64,000 nt of DNA from Dehalococcoidia bacterium (lineage in GTDB: Bacteria > Chloroflexota > Dehalococcoidia > Lucifugimonadales > UBA1123), in the NCBI GenBank assembly GCA_009838465.1, contig VXRN01000067.1:1-64000 (forward strand), given 5' to 3'. A program made the position numbers and the translations under genes. Positions 16,173 to 25,166 of the stretch are shown one piece after another; within the stretch, counting starts at the first letter, position 1, and each line of letters opens with the position of its first letter. Below the pieces are notes generated by a model that was given only the letters and a program-made list of their open reading frames with translations, was not told the DNA's origin and searched no databases.

Positions 16173-17555
16173 ATGAGAATCGTATTGGCAGCGATATTCA
16201 CTGCGTTGATCGGCATGGGTTGTATTGACGCTGACGCGGTATTGGAAGCGTTCCCGACTCCCGATAGTAGTGAAGTGGCTTCCACGCGCGGATTCCTCCC
16301 TACGATTACGCCAGTTTCTGAGTACACTTCGCCCCCTACCATTACGCCTCTGCCCAAGTTCGGACTTGCCCCCACCGTCACGCCGATGTCCCGGTTCGGA
16401 CTCGCTCCAACGGTTACCCCAGCGCCTACATTCGCGTTCGCTCCGACCGTCACGCCCGTACCGAAATGGCAAGGATTTGTGCAGGCGGAGCCGCTCAGAG
16501 AATTGGACATAGAGCGGGTGTACCCGGGACTGTCGTTCGACAGGCCCGTCGCGCTGGCTTTCCCGGAGGATGGTGCGCGCCGGGGTTTCGTCGTCGAACA
16601 GGCCGGGCGGATTCTGTTTCTGAAAGATGAGGACGCCGATACGTTTCTCGACATACGGGACAGGGTGAACGATCGAGGCAATGAAGAGGGGCTGCTTGGA
16701 CTCGCCTTCGACCCGGACTTCGATTCCAACGGACTCTTCTATGTTTACTACACGGCGAACGGTCCCAGGCGCTCGGTGATATCCAGATTCAGCGTCGGCC
16801 CCGGATACAACACGGCAGATCCGGGCAGCGAGAAAGTCATACTGGAGGTGGAACAGCCCTACGCCAATCACAACGGCGGCCAGATTCTCTTCGGGCCGGG
16901 CGACTTCCTGTACGTGGGTCTGGGCGATGGGGGCAGCGCGGGCGACCCTAAGGGCCACGGTCAGAACACGGGAACGCTGCTGGGCACGATCCTTAGACTC
17001 GACGTGTCTTCTCTGGACGCTGCGGGAAGCTACGCGATTCCCTCAGATAACCCATTAGTCGGAGTAGCGGGAGCGCGTCCTGAGATATGGGCCTACGGAC
17101 TGCGCAACCCGTGGCGTTTCACATTCGACAGCGAGACGGGCGACATGTGGGCAGCGGACGTCGGCCAGAACGCACTGGAGGAAGTTGATCTTGTACGGCC
17201 TGGTCTCAACTACGGGTGGAAGATAATGGAAGGCGACGAGTGTTTCTCGCGCTCATGCGACACGCGAGGACTGGAGTTGCCTGTCACGGTGTACGGACGC
17301 GACGACGGATGCTCGATAACCGGCGGTTACGTGTACCGGGGGACCCGGTTACCCAGCCTGTACGGGGCATACGTTTATGGAGATTTTTGCAGCGGCAAGA
17401 TATGGGCGCTCAGATTCGATGGCTCACGGGTGACCGAATCAATTCAGCTTGCCGACACGAAACTCCGAATATCGTCCTTTGCGGAGGACGCGGATGGCGA
17501 ACTGTACATACTCGATCTGGGAGGAGAGATATACAGGTTCGCCGAGGAAGGCTGA
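16173..17555 (+). CDS. PQQ-dependent sugar dehydrogenase-like lipoprotein
   Basis: A 460-residue exported lipoprotein. The signal peptide ends in the lipobox IGMGC, with Cys17 acylated. Residues about 39-98 hold five tandem 12-residue units built on PT(I/V)TP (GLAPTVTPMSRF type), a flexible stalk. The rest is the glucose/sorbosone dehydrogenase (GSDH) six-bladed propeller: LLGLAFDPDF, NHNGGQILFGP, LGDGGSAGDP, GLRNPWRFTFD and ITGGYVYRG. The family oxidises aldoses with PQQ at the cell surface, although many members are not proven to bind it. No pqq genes are nearby. Confidence 0.9.
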   Translation: MRIVLAAIFTALIGMGCIDADAVLEAFPTPDSSEVASTRGFLPTITPVSEYTSPPTITPLPKFGLAPTVTPMSRFGLAPTVTPAPTFAFAPTVTPVPKWQGFVQAEPLRELDIERVYPGLSFDRPVALAFPEDGARRGFVVEQAGRILFLKDEDADTFLDIRDRVNDRGNEEGLLGLAFDPDFDSNGLFYVYYTANGPRRSVISRFSVGPGYNTADPGSEKVILEVEQPYANHNGGQILFGPGDFLYVGLGDGGSAGDPKGHGQNTGTLLGTILRLDVSSLDAAGSYAIPSDNPLVGVAGARPEIWAYGLRNPWRFTFDSETGDMWAADVGQNALEEVDLVRPGLNYGWKIMEGDECFSRSCDTRGLELPVTVYGRDDGCSITGGYVYRGTRLPSLYGAYVYGDFCSGKIWALRFDGSRVTESIQLADTKLRISSFAEDADGELYILDLGGEIYRFAEEG

Positions 17556-17589
17556 GCTTCTACTGCTGTTCTGACAGAATATTGTAGGC

Positions 17590-17613
17590 GAGCCGGGGTC
17601 GCGACCCCGGCTC
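17590..17613. terminator. Bidirectional hairpin terminator
   Basis: A perfect 11-bp inverted repeat (GAGCCGGGGTC-GC-GACCCCGGCTC) lies between the stops of the convergent lipoprotein and MOSC genes. The plus side is followed by ATTTCTT, a weak T tract. It probably ends transcription from both sides. Confidence 0.75.
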
Positions 17614-17634
17614 ATTTCTTATAAGTCTAAACTA

Positions 17635-18081
17635 TCAGGCGACCGACGGCTGCAATGCTCTTACTTCGTCGCCGACGCTCACCTCTCCACTGCTGATGAC
17701 TGTGGCCAGCATACCGCGCTGACCATCAATCTCGACCCTGAGGCCTTCGCGTATCTCGTCCATGCGGGCGCAAGGGGCGCAGTGTCCGGTTATCTCGACT
17801 ACGGCGTCGCCTCCGAGGGATACGCGGTCGCCTTCCTTCAGGGAGTGAATATCTATGCTGGAGAGGGTTATGTTCTCCCGAATGTCGCCGCGCGACAGGC
17901 CGAACTTCGCCAGTGTCTCCTCGTCGGTCAGCAATACCTGGCGCTTGGTCCTCACGCCTTCCGAGATCACGTGCCTGTCACCCTCTATGCCGTAGTTCTC
18001 TATCATCCGCGCCGACTCGACAGACTTCATGGGGGCTCTGTGCCCTACATTGAGTTGGATCGAAACTACTGAACCGCTCAT
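17635..18081 (-). CDS. MOSC domain protein
   Basis: A 148-residue protein consisting of one MOSC domain (molybdenum cofactor sulfurase C-terminal domain). The conserved pieces are GIEGDRH, RQVLLTDEETL, IRENITL and the Cys pair GHCAPC. MOSC proteins bind or move Mo-cofactor sulfur. With moaC at 21.5 kb and two molybdenum hydroxylases in this window, a role in maturing the sulfurated Mo cofactor is reasonable but inferred. GGGGGAT precedes the ATG at 18081. Confidence 0.9.
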   Translation of the reverse strand: MSGSVVSIQLNVGHRAPMKSVESARMIENYGIEGDRHVISEGVRTKRQVLLTDEETLAKFGLSRGDIRENITLSSIDIHSLKEGDRVSLGGDAVVEITGHCAPCARMDEIREGLRVEIDGQRGMLATVISSGEVSVGDEVRALQPSVA

Positions 18082-18196
18082 GGTATCCCCCTTTGGATTT
18101 CCTGATTCTCAACTGTTCTTGATATGTAATGTAGTCCAATGCGGCTTGGGGGTCAATCCGATGGTGTACGAATTTCCGAACATGAGTGAAACGATA

Positions 18197-18202
18197 TATA
18201 AT
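18197..18202 (+). promoter_or_regulatory. -10 box of the NHL-repeat gene
   Basis: TATAAT sits 45 nt before the chosen TTG start at 18248, giving a leader of about 40 nt that contains GGGGAGG. The -35 region (around 18175) is poor. Confidence 0.5.
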
Positions 18203-18247
18203 CGGCGGCGTAGTATTACTGGCAGAGCCAATTTGGGGAGGTTCACA

Positions 18248-19195
18248 TTGGCGAACAAAGTAACATTGGGAAGCGGACGGTTCACGTATGACGTAGTAGA
18301 GAACTGGGAGAAATTGCCTGAAGATATCGGCTGGCGCGAGACGGCCGGCGTTATAACGGACGCGGACGATAATGTTTACGTATTCAGCAGGGGCGACCAC
18401 CCGATGGTGGTGTTCGATAAGGACGGTAATTTCATCAAGACCTGGGGAGAGGGAGTGTTCACGCGGGCGCACGGCGTGAGCGTCGGCCCGAACAACACCT
18501 TGTACTGCACCGACGACGGCGACCACACTGTCCGACAATGCACGTTGGACGGCGAAGTATTGATGACGATTGGAGTACCCAACGAGCCTGCTGCGGCCCA
18601 TAGCAACAAGCCTTTCAACCGCTGTACCCATGTCGCCACTGACCCTGCAAACGGTGACCTGTTCGTCTCCGACGGTTACGGCAACGGCAATGTGCACAAG
18701 TTCACCCCTGACGGCGAGCACATTGCGACTTGGGGGAGCCCCGGGGTGGATGCGGGCCAGTTCAACATCGTGCATAACATCGCCACAGACCGCGACGGTT
18801 ATGTATATGTGTGCGACCGGGAGAATCACCGCGTGCAGGTCTTCGACCGCGACGGCAAGCTAGAGGACGTGTGGTACCACCTGCACCGTCCCTGCGCCAT
18901 CTACATCAGCGACGACCAGCGTGTGTATGTCGGGGAACTGGGCTTCGGAATGGCCGTCAATCGCTACACGCCCAATATCGGGCCCAGGGTTGCAATCTTG
19001 AACACCGCGGGCAAGGTGCTTGATCGGCTGGGCAACGGCTACGGCCTCGACGCTGGTCAGTTCATCGCGCCGCACGGTATCTGCCTGGACTCGGAGGACA
19101 GCATCTACGTGGCCGAGGTCGCGCACACCAACATCAGCCATAACGAGACGCCGCCGCCGAATGTGCGAGCGTTTCAGAAGCTGGCGAAGGCCTGA
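18248..19195 (+). CDS. NHL-repeat beta-propeller protein
   Basis: A 315-residue soluble protein made of NHL blades, each ending in patterns such as VYVFSRGDHPMVVFDKDG, LFVSDGYGNGNVHKFTPDG and VYVCDRENHRVQVFDRDG (landmarks SRGDHP, GYGNGN, RENHRVQVF). The fold is shared with peptidyl-alpha-hydroxyglycine lyases and many binding proteins; the activity is unknown. The TTG at 18248 is chosen because GGGGAGG lies 6 nt upstream. It has no signal peptide and is probably co-transcribed with the DUF3500 gene, 59 nt downstream. Confidence 0.82.
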   Translation: MANKVTLGSGRFTYDVVENWEKLPEDIGWRETAGVITDADDNVYVFSRGDHPMVVFDKDGNFIKTWGEGVFTRAHGVSVGPNNTLYCTDDGDHTVRQCTLDGEVLMTIGVPNEPAAAHSNKPFNRCTHVATDPANGDLFVSDGYGNGNVHKFTPDGEHIATWGSPGVDAGQFNIVHNIATDRDGYVYVCDRENHRVQVFDRDGKLEDVWYHLHRPCAIYISDDQRVYVGELGFGMAVNRYTPNIGPRVAILNTAGKVLDRLGNGYGLDAGQFIAPHGICLDSEDSIYVAEVAHTNISHNETPPPNVRAFQKLAKA

Positions 19196-19254
19196 ATTCC
19201 CAATTCAATCAATACGTGCTATCCTCAGCGCATGAACACTAAGGAGGACTTTCG

Positions 19255-20241
19255 ATGACCACGGCACACAAGCACGCTTCCGCCGCCGGTATGACCAAGG
19301 CGGCCAAGAGGTTCGTAGAGAGCCTGAGCGGCGACCAGCGTGACAAGACCATCTACGAATACATGGACGGGGAGCGCATCTTCTGGTACTACCCGCCCGT
19401 CAACAGGCATGGAATCCCTCTCAGGGACATGGATGACGATCAGCGGCAGCTCGCCTACACGCTCATGGAGACCGGACTCACCGGCAGGTCGTTCGACCAG
19501 GCCAAGCTCATAATCGAGCATGAATCTGTGCTAGGCCCGTTGGAGAAGGAGGCCGGAGTAAGAAGTTTTGTGCGCGACCCGGACTTGTATTACTGGACCG
19601 TGTTCGGCGATCCGGGCAGCGACAAGGAGCCGTGGGGCTGGCGAGTCGAGGGACACCACATCTCGCTGAACTTCAGCCTGTGGGGAGACAAGTTCATCTC
19701 CATGACGCCGTTCTTCTTTGGCGCGAATCCGGCTGAGGTCCGCAAGGGACCCAAGAAGGGGCTCCGCATCCTGGATCAGCGTGAAGACCTCGCCTACGAG
19801 CTGATGAACAGCCTGGACAAGGGCCAGACGAGCAAGGCGACGATCTACGCCGAGGCTCCGTACGACATCCTCACGTACAACGCTTCACGGGTTTCGCTTC
19901 CGGCCGAAGAAGGCCTGCCTGCGTCCAAGATGAATGATACACAGAAGGACATCCTCAGAAACCTGGTCAACGTGTATGTGAACCAGGTGCGGACCGACAT
20001 GGCCCAGGAGAAGCTCCAGCGGCTTGAGGAAGAGGGCTTCGACGGCCTGCACTGGGCCTGGGGCGGCCCCTTGGAAGAAGGCAAGGAGCACTACTACAGG
20101 ATTCACGGCGGCAACTTCGTCGTCGAATTCGATAACCGACAGAACGGCGCCAACCATATCCACTCAGTCTGGCGCGACGTCGAGAACGACTTCGCCAACG
20201 ATGTGCTGCGCGAGCATCTGCTGCTGTACCACGTTCTGTAG
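19255..20241 (+). CDS. DUF3500 family protein
   Basis: A 328-residue soluble protein with the DUF3500 landmarks: WYYPPVNRHGIPLRDM, DQRQLAYTLMETGLT, YYWTVFGDPG, WGWRVEGHHISLNFSLWG, and a histidine-rich end (HYYRIHGGNFVVEFDN, HIHSVWRD). The many conserved His, Glu and Trp residues suggest an enzyme, but no activity is established for the family that I can name. AAGGAGG lies upstream of ATG 19255. A strong hairpin follows the stop. Confidence 0.88.
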   Translation: MTTAHKHASAAGMTKAAKRFVESLSGDQRDKTIYEYMDGERIFWYYPPVNRHGIPLRDMDDDQRQLAYTLMETGLTGRSFDQAKLIIEHESVLGPLEKEAGVRSFVRDPDLYYWTVFGDPGSDKEPWGWRVEGHHISLNFSLWGDKFISMTPFFFGANPAEVRKGPKKGLRILDQREDLAYELMNSLDKGQTSKATIYAEAPYDILTYNASRVSLPAEEGLPASKMNDTQKDILRNLVNVYVNQVRTDMAQEKLQRLEEEGFDGLHWAWGGPLEEGKEHYYRIHGGNFVVEFDNRQNGANHIHSVWRDVENDFANDVLREHLLLYHVL

Positions 20242-20265
20242 TCAGTCCTGGAATCGCTAACTACG

Positions 20266-20295
20266 GAGGCCGCCGAACATTTCGGCGGCCTCTTG
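20266..20295. terminator. Hairpin terminator between convergent genes
   Basis: A perfect 12-bp inverted repeat (GAGGCCGCCGAA-CAT-TTCGGCGGCCTC) with a 3-nt loop lies between the DUF3500 stop and the stop of the convergent PLP enzyme gene. The T tract is short (TT), but stem strength and location support a bidirectional terminator. Confidence 0.75.
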
Positions 20296-20315
20296 GCGTT
20301 AGAAGATGTGCATTC

Positions 20316-21497
20316 TCAAACTCGTTCGAGTGCCTGTTCCAGGTCGGCGGTAATGTCTTCGGCAGACTCCAGGCCGCAGGACATTCGGATGAGGCCGTCG
20401 GTGATGCCGGACTTGGCGCGTTCATCCTCAGATAGGGAACGGTGCGAGGTCTTGGCAGGGTGGGACATGGTCGTGCGGGCTTCGCCGAGGCTGGGGGCGA
20501 ATTTGATCATGTCCAGGGCGCGGACGAATTCCGACGCTGCATCTCCGCCGCCTTGCAGGTCGTAGGAGACCATGCCCCCGAATCCCCCTGGCATCGTGGA
20601 CTTGGCAAGTTCGTGCTGCGGGTGACCGGGGAGGCCAGGGTAGTGCACCGCGCTCACCTTTGGATGGTCGGAGAGGAAAGCGGCGGCGCGTATTGCATTG
20701 TCGCAGGCGCGCTCTACTCTGAGAGACAGTGTGCGTATTCCGCGAGCAATCAGCCATGCTGCGAACGGGTCGGGCGTGCTTCCCCACACCCGGTTCGACT
20801 GACGAATCTGCATGGTGATGTCGGCGCGCGCGGCGATGACTCCACCGGTCACATCGGAATGTCCACCGAGGCTCTTGGTCGCGCTGTGGATGACAATGTC
20901 CGCGCCCAGTTCAAGCGGTCTCAGGAGTACAGGCGTCGCGAGCGTGTTGTCAACGACAAGGGCGGTTCCTCGCTTGTGAGCGAGTTCCGCTGTTGCCTTT
21001 ACATCGGGAAGGCTCAGGAGCGGGTTGGTGATGGACTCAATGAGCATTACCTTAGGTTGACCCTGGAGCGCGTCTTCAATTGCGTTGAGGTCAGTTGCGT
21101 CAACGAACTCTACTTTGACTCCCAGCTTTGTTAGGTGCTGACGCAGGAGGAGGTTCGTTCCGCCGTAGAGCGCGTCGGCGGCGAGTACCGTGTCTCCCGA
21201 CTCCACCAGCGCGAGGAGTGTTACTCCGACCGCTCCCATTCCGGACGCGAAGGCCACGGCGTCACCTGCGTCTTCGAGGTCGGCGACGACTCGTTCCAGG
21301 ATGGAGACGTTCGGGTTGGCGTCGCGGGAATATATGAAGCCGTCCTGCCGACCCTCGTATATGTCGTCAACCTGCTCGAGGCTTTCTATCTCGAATACGG
21401 AGTTTTGGTATATCGGCGCGGTTAGCGGTCTCGTCACCGATGGCATGTCCGAACCTGCGGCGGCGCAAATCGAGTCTATGGAGCGAGGGTTACGCAT
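20316..21497 (-). CDS. Cys/Met metabolism PLP enzyme (cystathionine gamma-synthase/methionine gamma-lyase type)
   Basis: A 393-residue fold-type I PLP enzyme of the trans-sulfuration family. Lys208 in HSATKSLGGHSD forms the Schiff base; Tyr56/Arg58 (YSRDANP) bind phosphate from the partner subunit, Asp183 holds the pyridine nitrogen, and SGMGAVGVTLLAL is the family block near residue 85. It could be a gamma-synthase, gamma-lyase or beta-lyase; sequence reading alone does not separate them. AAGGA lies upstream of the ATG. It has no clear operon partner. Confidence 0.93.
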   Translation of the reverse strand: MRNPRSIDSICAAAGSDMPSVTRPLTAPIYQNSVFEIESLEQVDDIYEGRQDGFIYSRDANPNVSILERVVADLEDAGDAVAFASGMGAVGVTLLALVESGDTVLAADALYGGTNLLLRQHLTKLGVKVEFVDATDLNAIEDALQGQPKVMLIESITNPLLSLPDVKATAELAHKRGTALVVDNTLATPVLLRPLELGADIVIHSATKSLGGHSDVTGGVIAARADITMQIRQSNRVWGSTPDPFAAWLIARGIRTLSLRVERACDNAIRAAAFLSDHPKVSAVHYPGLPGHPQHELAKSTMPGGFGGMVSYDLQGGGDAASEFVRALDMIKFAPSLGEARTTMSHPAKTSHRSLSEDERAKSGITDGLIRMSCGLESAEDITADLEQALERV

Positions 21498-21533
21498 GGT
21501 GAATCCTTCTTGATTGGCGCCGCGATCTGGGCG

Positions 21534-22055
21534 CTAAACGTCTTCCAGGAATATGTCGCCGCTCTTGCCACCGGTCTTTTGAGCGAGGCGTATAGCCTCT
21601 ATACGCATGGCGCGGTCAACCGCCTTGCACATGTCATAGATAGTGAGCGCGGCAACGCTGATGGCGGTCAACGCCTCCATTTCCACGCCAGTCTTGCCCG
21701 TCGTGCGTGCTGTGGAGGTGATGTTGACGGCACTGGCTTCCTCGTCGAGATCGAACTCTACGGCGACCTTGTTGAGCGGCAGCGGATGGCACAGCGGAAT
21801 GAGCTGCGATGTGTTCTTCGCGCCCATGATGCCCGCGATTCGCGCGACGCCGAGCACATCGCCCTTGTCGAAAGCGTTGTCACGTATGAGTGCTAGGGTC
21901 TCGGGCCGCATGACCACGCGACCCCTTGCGACTGCTTCGCGTTGGGTGTCGGGCTTGTCACCGACATCCACCATCTGGGCCTTGCCGCTGTGGTCAACAT
22001 GGGTGAGTTGGGTTTCCGTACTGTTGGTCAAAGGATTCACCTTGCTTGCGAGCAA
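21534..22055 (-). CDS. moaC: Cyclic pyranopterin monophosphate synthase
   Basis: A 173-residue MoaC, which converts the MoaA product into cyclic pyranopterin monophosphate in molybdenum cofactor synthesis. The signatures are [36 protein letters not shown] and [19 protein letters not shown]; the end [12 protein letters not shown] is typical. The start is uncertain: TTG 22055 sits 2 nt after the rnhA stop, and a GTG at 22043 is also possible. It is translated from the rnhA transcript. Its product would serve the Mo hydroxylases at 27.3 and 62.1 kb. Confidence 0.95.
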   Translation of the reverse strand: MLASKVNPLTNSTETQLTHVDHSGKAQMVDVGDKPDTQREAVARGRVVMRPETLALIRDNAFDKGDVLGVARIAGIMGAKNTSQLIPLCHPLPLNKVAVEFDLDEEASAVNITSTARTTGKTGVEMEALTAISVAALTIYDMCKAVDRAMRIEAIRLAQKTGGKSGDIFLEDV

Positions 22056-22057
22056 AT

Positions 22058-22543
22058 TCAGATAAGTGCGTGTGCGCTGGGAGTTTCATATCCTTCGTCA
22101 ATGGCCAGGTCCTCAGCGTTGGCCGCCGCGACCGCGAGCGCGTCCGCCCTCTCGTTGCCTCTGTTTCCCGCGTGTCCCTTGACCCAGCGGAATTCCGTTT
22201 TATGGATGTCCAGAAGATCAAGGAGACGCTCCCAGAGGTCTGGGTTGACGGCCTTTTCCTTCTTGTTTCTGCGCCAATCGTTCGATCTCCAGCGTCTTGC
22301 CCAACCTTTATTCACGGCGTCAACGATGTATCGGGAGTCGCTGAAAATGGTCACTTCACAGGGGGCCTTCAGAGTCTCAAGACCAGATATGACGGCGAGG
22401 AGTTCCATGCGGTTGTTGGTAGTCCTGCGAAAGCCTCCACTCAGTTCTTTACGGTTCTTGCCGTGTTGGAGTATAGCGCCGTAGCCACCGGGGCCTGGGT
22501 TGCCGGAGCAGGCTCCGTCGGTATAGATCGTTACCTTCTTCAA
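22058..22543 (-). CDS. rnhA: Ribonuclease HI
   Basis: A 161-residue type 1 RNase H that cleaves RNA in RNA-DNA hybrids. The catalytic set is intact and nearly in E. coli numbering: Asp9, Glu47, Asp69, His124 and Asp134. The basic handle region ([21 protein letters not shown]; landmark RWRSNDW) is present. A TTG start is used because AGGAG lies 6 nt upstream and the frame begins [10 protein letters not shown], the normal first strand. It is followed 2 nt later by moaC. Confidence 0.97.
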   Translation of the reverse strand: MKKVTIYTDGACSGNPGPGGYGAILQHGKNRKELSGGFRRTTNNRMELLAVISGLETLKAPCEVTIFSDSRYIVDAVNKGWARRWRSNDWRRNKKEKAVNPDLWERLLDLLDIHKTEFRWVKGHAGNRGNERADALAVAAANAEDLAIDEGYETPSAHALI

Positions 22544-22677
22544 TCGGGCTCCTGGGCGACGCCTTCCGGTACTCAGAGTGAGATGCTGTCATTGTACATC
22601 AAGCTCGGTTCCGTTGACCTGCTACACGTCGGCACATAGAATCCCACAATCACAATTCACGTAAGGGAGAACACAAA

Positions 22678-23595
22678 ATGCCGGTAGATTTCGAGAAGCG
22701 GGACAAGGTGGCGTATATCACGATCAACAACCCGCAGAAGGCGAACATTCTGGATAAGCAGACTTCAGCGGAGATAGCGGAAATATGGAAAGAGGTGTGG
22801 GACGACCGTGACATCAGGGTGGCGATTCTGACCGCTGTGGGCGACCGGCACTTCTGCGCAGGTCACAATCTGGCCACTCGCCCGGATATAACGCCCGAGG
22901 AACGCGAGCGTATTCGTGCGGAGGGCGTCTTCTGGCCGCTCAGCGGCACGGTGAACGGCGCGCGAATCGGAGCGGACGGCAGACTCGGAGATCACTACCC
23001 GCAGATATACAAGCCGGTCATAGGAGCGATAAACGGCTGGGCCGCGGGCGCGGGCTTCTACCTGATGCTGACTTCGATGGACATACGGCTCGCCTCCGCC
23101 GAACACGCGCGGTTCAAGTTCGCGCTGCTGAGCCAGGGGTGGGTAGGAGGCGGACCGGGGGCTACGTATCTCACTCGTCAGATAGCGCACGCGGACGCTA
23201 TGCGAATCCTGCTGATGGACGAGCCTTTCGACGCGGCGGAGGCGCTGCGAATCAACCTGATAAACGAGGTCGTGCCGCACGACAAGCTGATGTCGCGCGC
23301 GGAGGAGCTGGCGGCGCACATCGCGGGCCTGCCGCCGCTTGCGACGCGCATGATGAAGGAACTGGCGCTCAGGTTCGGGGACATCCCGGTGACCGAGGCC
23401 TGGCGGGTGCAGACGCTGATGAACGCGCTGCTGACGCAGTTCAGCGCGGACGGCGACGAGGGGCGCGCTGCTTTCCTGGAGAAACGTCCGCCGGAGTTCA
23501 CGGGCTCGATTCGCATGAAGGGTGAGCCGTACCCGGAGGCATCACCGGAGGAGCGGGAGCGGCTGGATGAGATACGAAGGGAGTTGCTTGGCTAG
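22678..23595 (+). CDS. Enoyl-CoA hydratase/isomerase (crotonase) family protein
   Basis: A 305-residue crotonase-fold protein. The two oxyanion-hole stretches are FCAGHNLA and INGWAAGAGFYL. The loop that carries the second catalytic Glu in hydratases (usually GIxPGGG) reads SQGWVGGGPGAT and lacks an acidic residue, so it may not be a classical hydratase. It has an insert near residue 75-105 and a long C-terminal tail. AAGGGAGA precedes the ATG. It is monocistronic; the substrate is unknown. Confidence 0.9.
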   Translation: MPVDFEKRDKVAYITINNPQKANILDKQTSAEIAEIWKEVWDDRDIRVAILTAVGDRHFCAGHNLATRPDITPEERERIRAEGVFWPLSGTVNGARIGADGRLGDHYPQIYKPVIGAINGWAAGAGFYLMLTSMDIRLASAEHARFKFALLSQGWVGGGPGATYLTRQIAHADAMRILLMDEPFDAAEALRINLINEVVPHDKLMSRAEELAAHIAGLPPLATRMMKELALRFGDIPVTEAWRVQTLMNALLTQFSADGDEGRAAFLEKRPPEFTGSIRMKGEPYPEASPEERERLDEIRRELLG

Positions 23596-23608
23596 ACAAT
23601 GCCGCTGA

Positions 23609-23890
23609 CTAGGATTCTCGCACCATCTCTGACATGGCTTCCGAGTATTCGCTCCAATCATGTAAAGTGGCGGGGTCGAAATCCGCTCCGTTTGGCCAGA
23701 CTAGGGTGTGAACTTCGTGATCTATACATACCTGATTGAATAGAGCTTCGTCTCGCAGAGGGCCGTATAGCTCGCCTTTCAGGATAGGTCGGAAGTCAAT
23801 ATCCTGCCGCGTTTGGTCATCGAACTCGATCCGCAACGTGTACTCTCCGAGTATCTTGAAAGAAGTCACTCTATAGATTGGATGTTCCAT
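23609..23890 (-). CDS. DUF2442 protein
   Basis: A 93-residue protein with the DUF2442 shape: YRVTSFKILGEYTLRIEFDDQ, a DIDFRPIL strand and an NGADFDPATLHDW end (landmark GADFDPATL). This family is usually encoded beside DUF4160, as here, and the pair is often treated as a toxin-antitoxin-like module. AAGGA precedes the ATG. The gene is visibly more AT-rich than its neighbours. Confidence 0.85.
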   Translation of the reverse strand: MEHPIYRVTSFKILGEYTLRIEFDDQTRQDIDFRPILKGELYGPLRDEALFNQVCIDHEVHTLVWPNGADFDPATLHDWSEYSEAMSEMVRES

Positions 23891-23900
23891 GTCTTAATCC

Positions 23901-24170
23901 TTAGCTTAAAGGATCTATCCTATGCGGTAAGCGTCCAGATTGGAGTAGTTCCCAATTCGTTATCAATTCGTCTTGGTGTAGATTGATCCACGCCTGAACG
24001 ATTCTATGCTGTCTACGTGGAATCCTACCTGCAATCAATTCTACTACGTCAACTGTATAGACACCTACCGCGTCTTGATAGTAAGCATGTATATGAGGAC
24101 GATGGTGTGGACTACCACGTTCATCATACATACGAATTATTATTCCGAGGAATCGCGCAAGCTCTGGCAT
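23901..24170 (-). CDS. DUF4160 protein
   Basis: An 89-residue protein with the DUF4160 signature GIIIRMYDERGSPHHRPHIHAYYQD (landmark HHRPHIHAYY) and the C-terminal WINLHQDELITNWELL. It ends 10 nt before the DUF2442 gene and lies just after the ureohydrolase stop. The His-rich HRPHIH segment is characteristic of the family, but no biochemical function is established that I can cite. AT-rich composition suggests that the pair was acquired. Confidence 0.87.
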   Translation of the reverse strand: MPELARFLGIIIRMYDERGSPHHRPHIHAYYQDAVGVYTVDVVELIAGRIPRRQHRIVQAWINLHQDELITNWELLQSGRLPHRIDPLS

Positions 24171-24186
24171 CGGGAGTTGACTTAGT

Positions 24187-25143
24187 TCATTCTCTCGACG
24201 GCGGAAATACCTCCGACAGGAAGTCTATGATGAGACGGGATGCGGTCATGGACGTTATGTCGGCGTGGTCGTAGGGCGGGGCGACTTCCACCATGTCGAA
24301 CGCGACGACCTTGTGGTTCCGTGCGAGGGCAACGAGCGAGTCGCGCAGTTCTTCGTAGCGCAGGCCCCAGACTTCGGGTGTCCCCGTGCCGGGAGCGTCG
24401 GATGGATCGAGGACGTCTATGTCTATGGTCACGTACAGGTTTTCCGATACCGGGACTTCAGCCATTGCGGCCTCCGCCCCCAACTCCTTGAATCTGCGCG
24501 TGGTCATTACCAGATTGCCGTCCGCTATGGCTTCGTCATAGACCTTGCGACTCTCCTTGCGTATGCCGATGGAGCTGATGTTGCGGACGAATGGCAATTC
24601 ACGGCAGCGTCGTATCGGACTGCCGTGTGTGTATAGAACGCCCTGCGTCTCGTGGGAGTAGTCCATATGAGCGTCGAAGTGGACTATGTCCAGCGGCTTG
24701 TGCGCTCCGAGTCCGCGCACCACCGGGAAGGTAATGGCGTGGTCACCGCCCACGACGACCGGAAGCGAGTCCCGAGAGACTATCTTCTCGACGACGTTGG
24801 TCAGCTTCTGGAAGTTGTCCAGGATGTCCGAGGGCACGACGGTGATGTTGCCGCAGTCGGCCATCGTCACGCCTGCCAGAAGCTCAACGCCCCTGTCCGA
24901 ATCGAAGTAGCCCGCCGCCTCCTGGTCGAACTGCATACCCCCGTACCCGACGTAGGAATAGCTTCTCGCGTCCCTGACCGCGTCGGGGCCGAATCTCGCG
25001 CCCGGCCTGCCGAAGGTGCCTTGGTCGAAAGGCATACCTACGAACGCCACCTTAGCGTCGAGTTCATCTAGGTCTTCGAGACGCGGACAGCTATAGAAGG
25101 TCCTCGGATTTGCGCGGATGTCCGGCCAGCGTTCTTCGGTCAT
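24187..25143 (-). CDS. Ureohydrolase (agmatinase/arginase family)
   Basis: A 318-residue binuclear manganese hydrolase. All ligands are present: His135 (GGDH), Asp157, His159 and Asp161 (DAHMD), and Asp241 and Asp243 (TIDIDVLDPSDAPGTGTPE; landmark DIDVLDPS). These enzymes release urea from guanidino compounds such as agmatine, guanidinobutyrate or guanidinopropionate. The family branch cannot be set by eye. GAGG precedes the ATG by 8 nt. The VOC gene lies 23 nt upstream and may share its transcript. Confidence 0.93.
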   Translation of the reverse strand: MTEERWPDIRANPRTFYSCPRLEDLDELDAKVAFVGMPFDQGTFGRPGARFGPDAVRDARSYSYVGYGGMQFDQEAAGYFDSDRGVELLAGVTMADCGNITVVPSDILDNFQKLTNVVEKIVSRDSLPVVVGGDHAITFPVVRGLGAHKPLDIVHFDAHMDYSHETQGVLYTHGSPIRRCRELPFVRNISSIGIRKESRKVYDEAIADGNLVMTTRRFKELGAEAAMAEVPVSENLYVTIDIDVLDPSDAPGTGTPEVWGLRYEELRDSLVALARNHKVVAFDMVEVAPPYDHADITSMTASRLIIDFLSEVFPPSRE

Positions 25144-25166
25144 AGTGTCGCCTCAGCCTCCGATCT

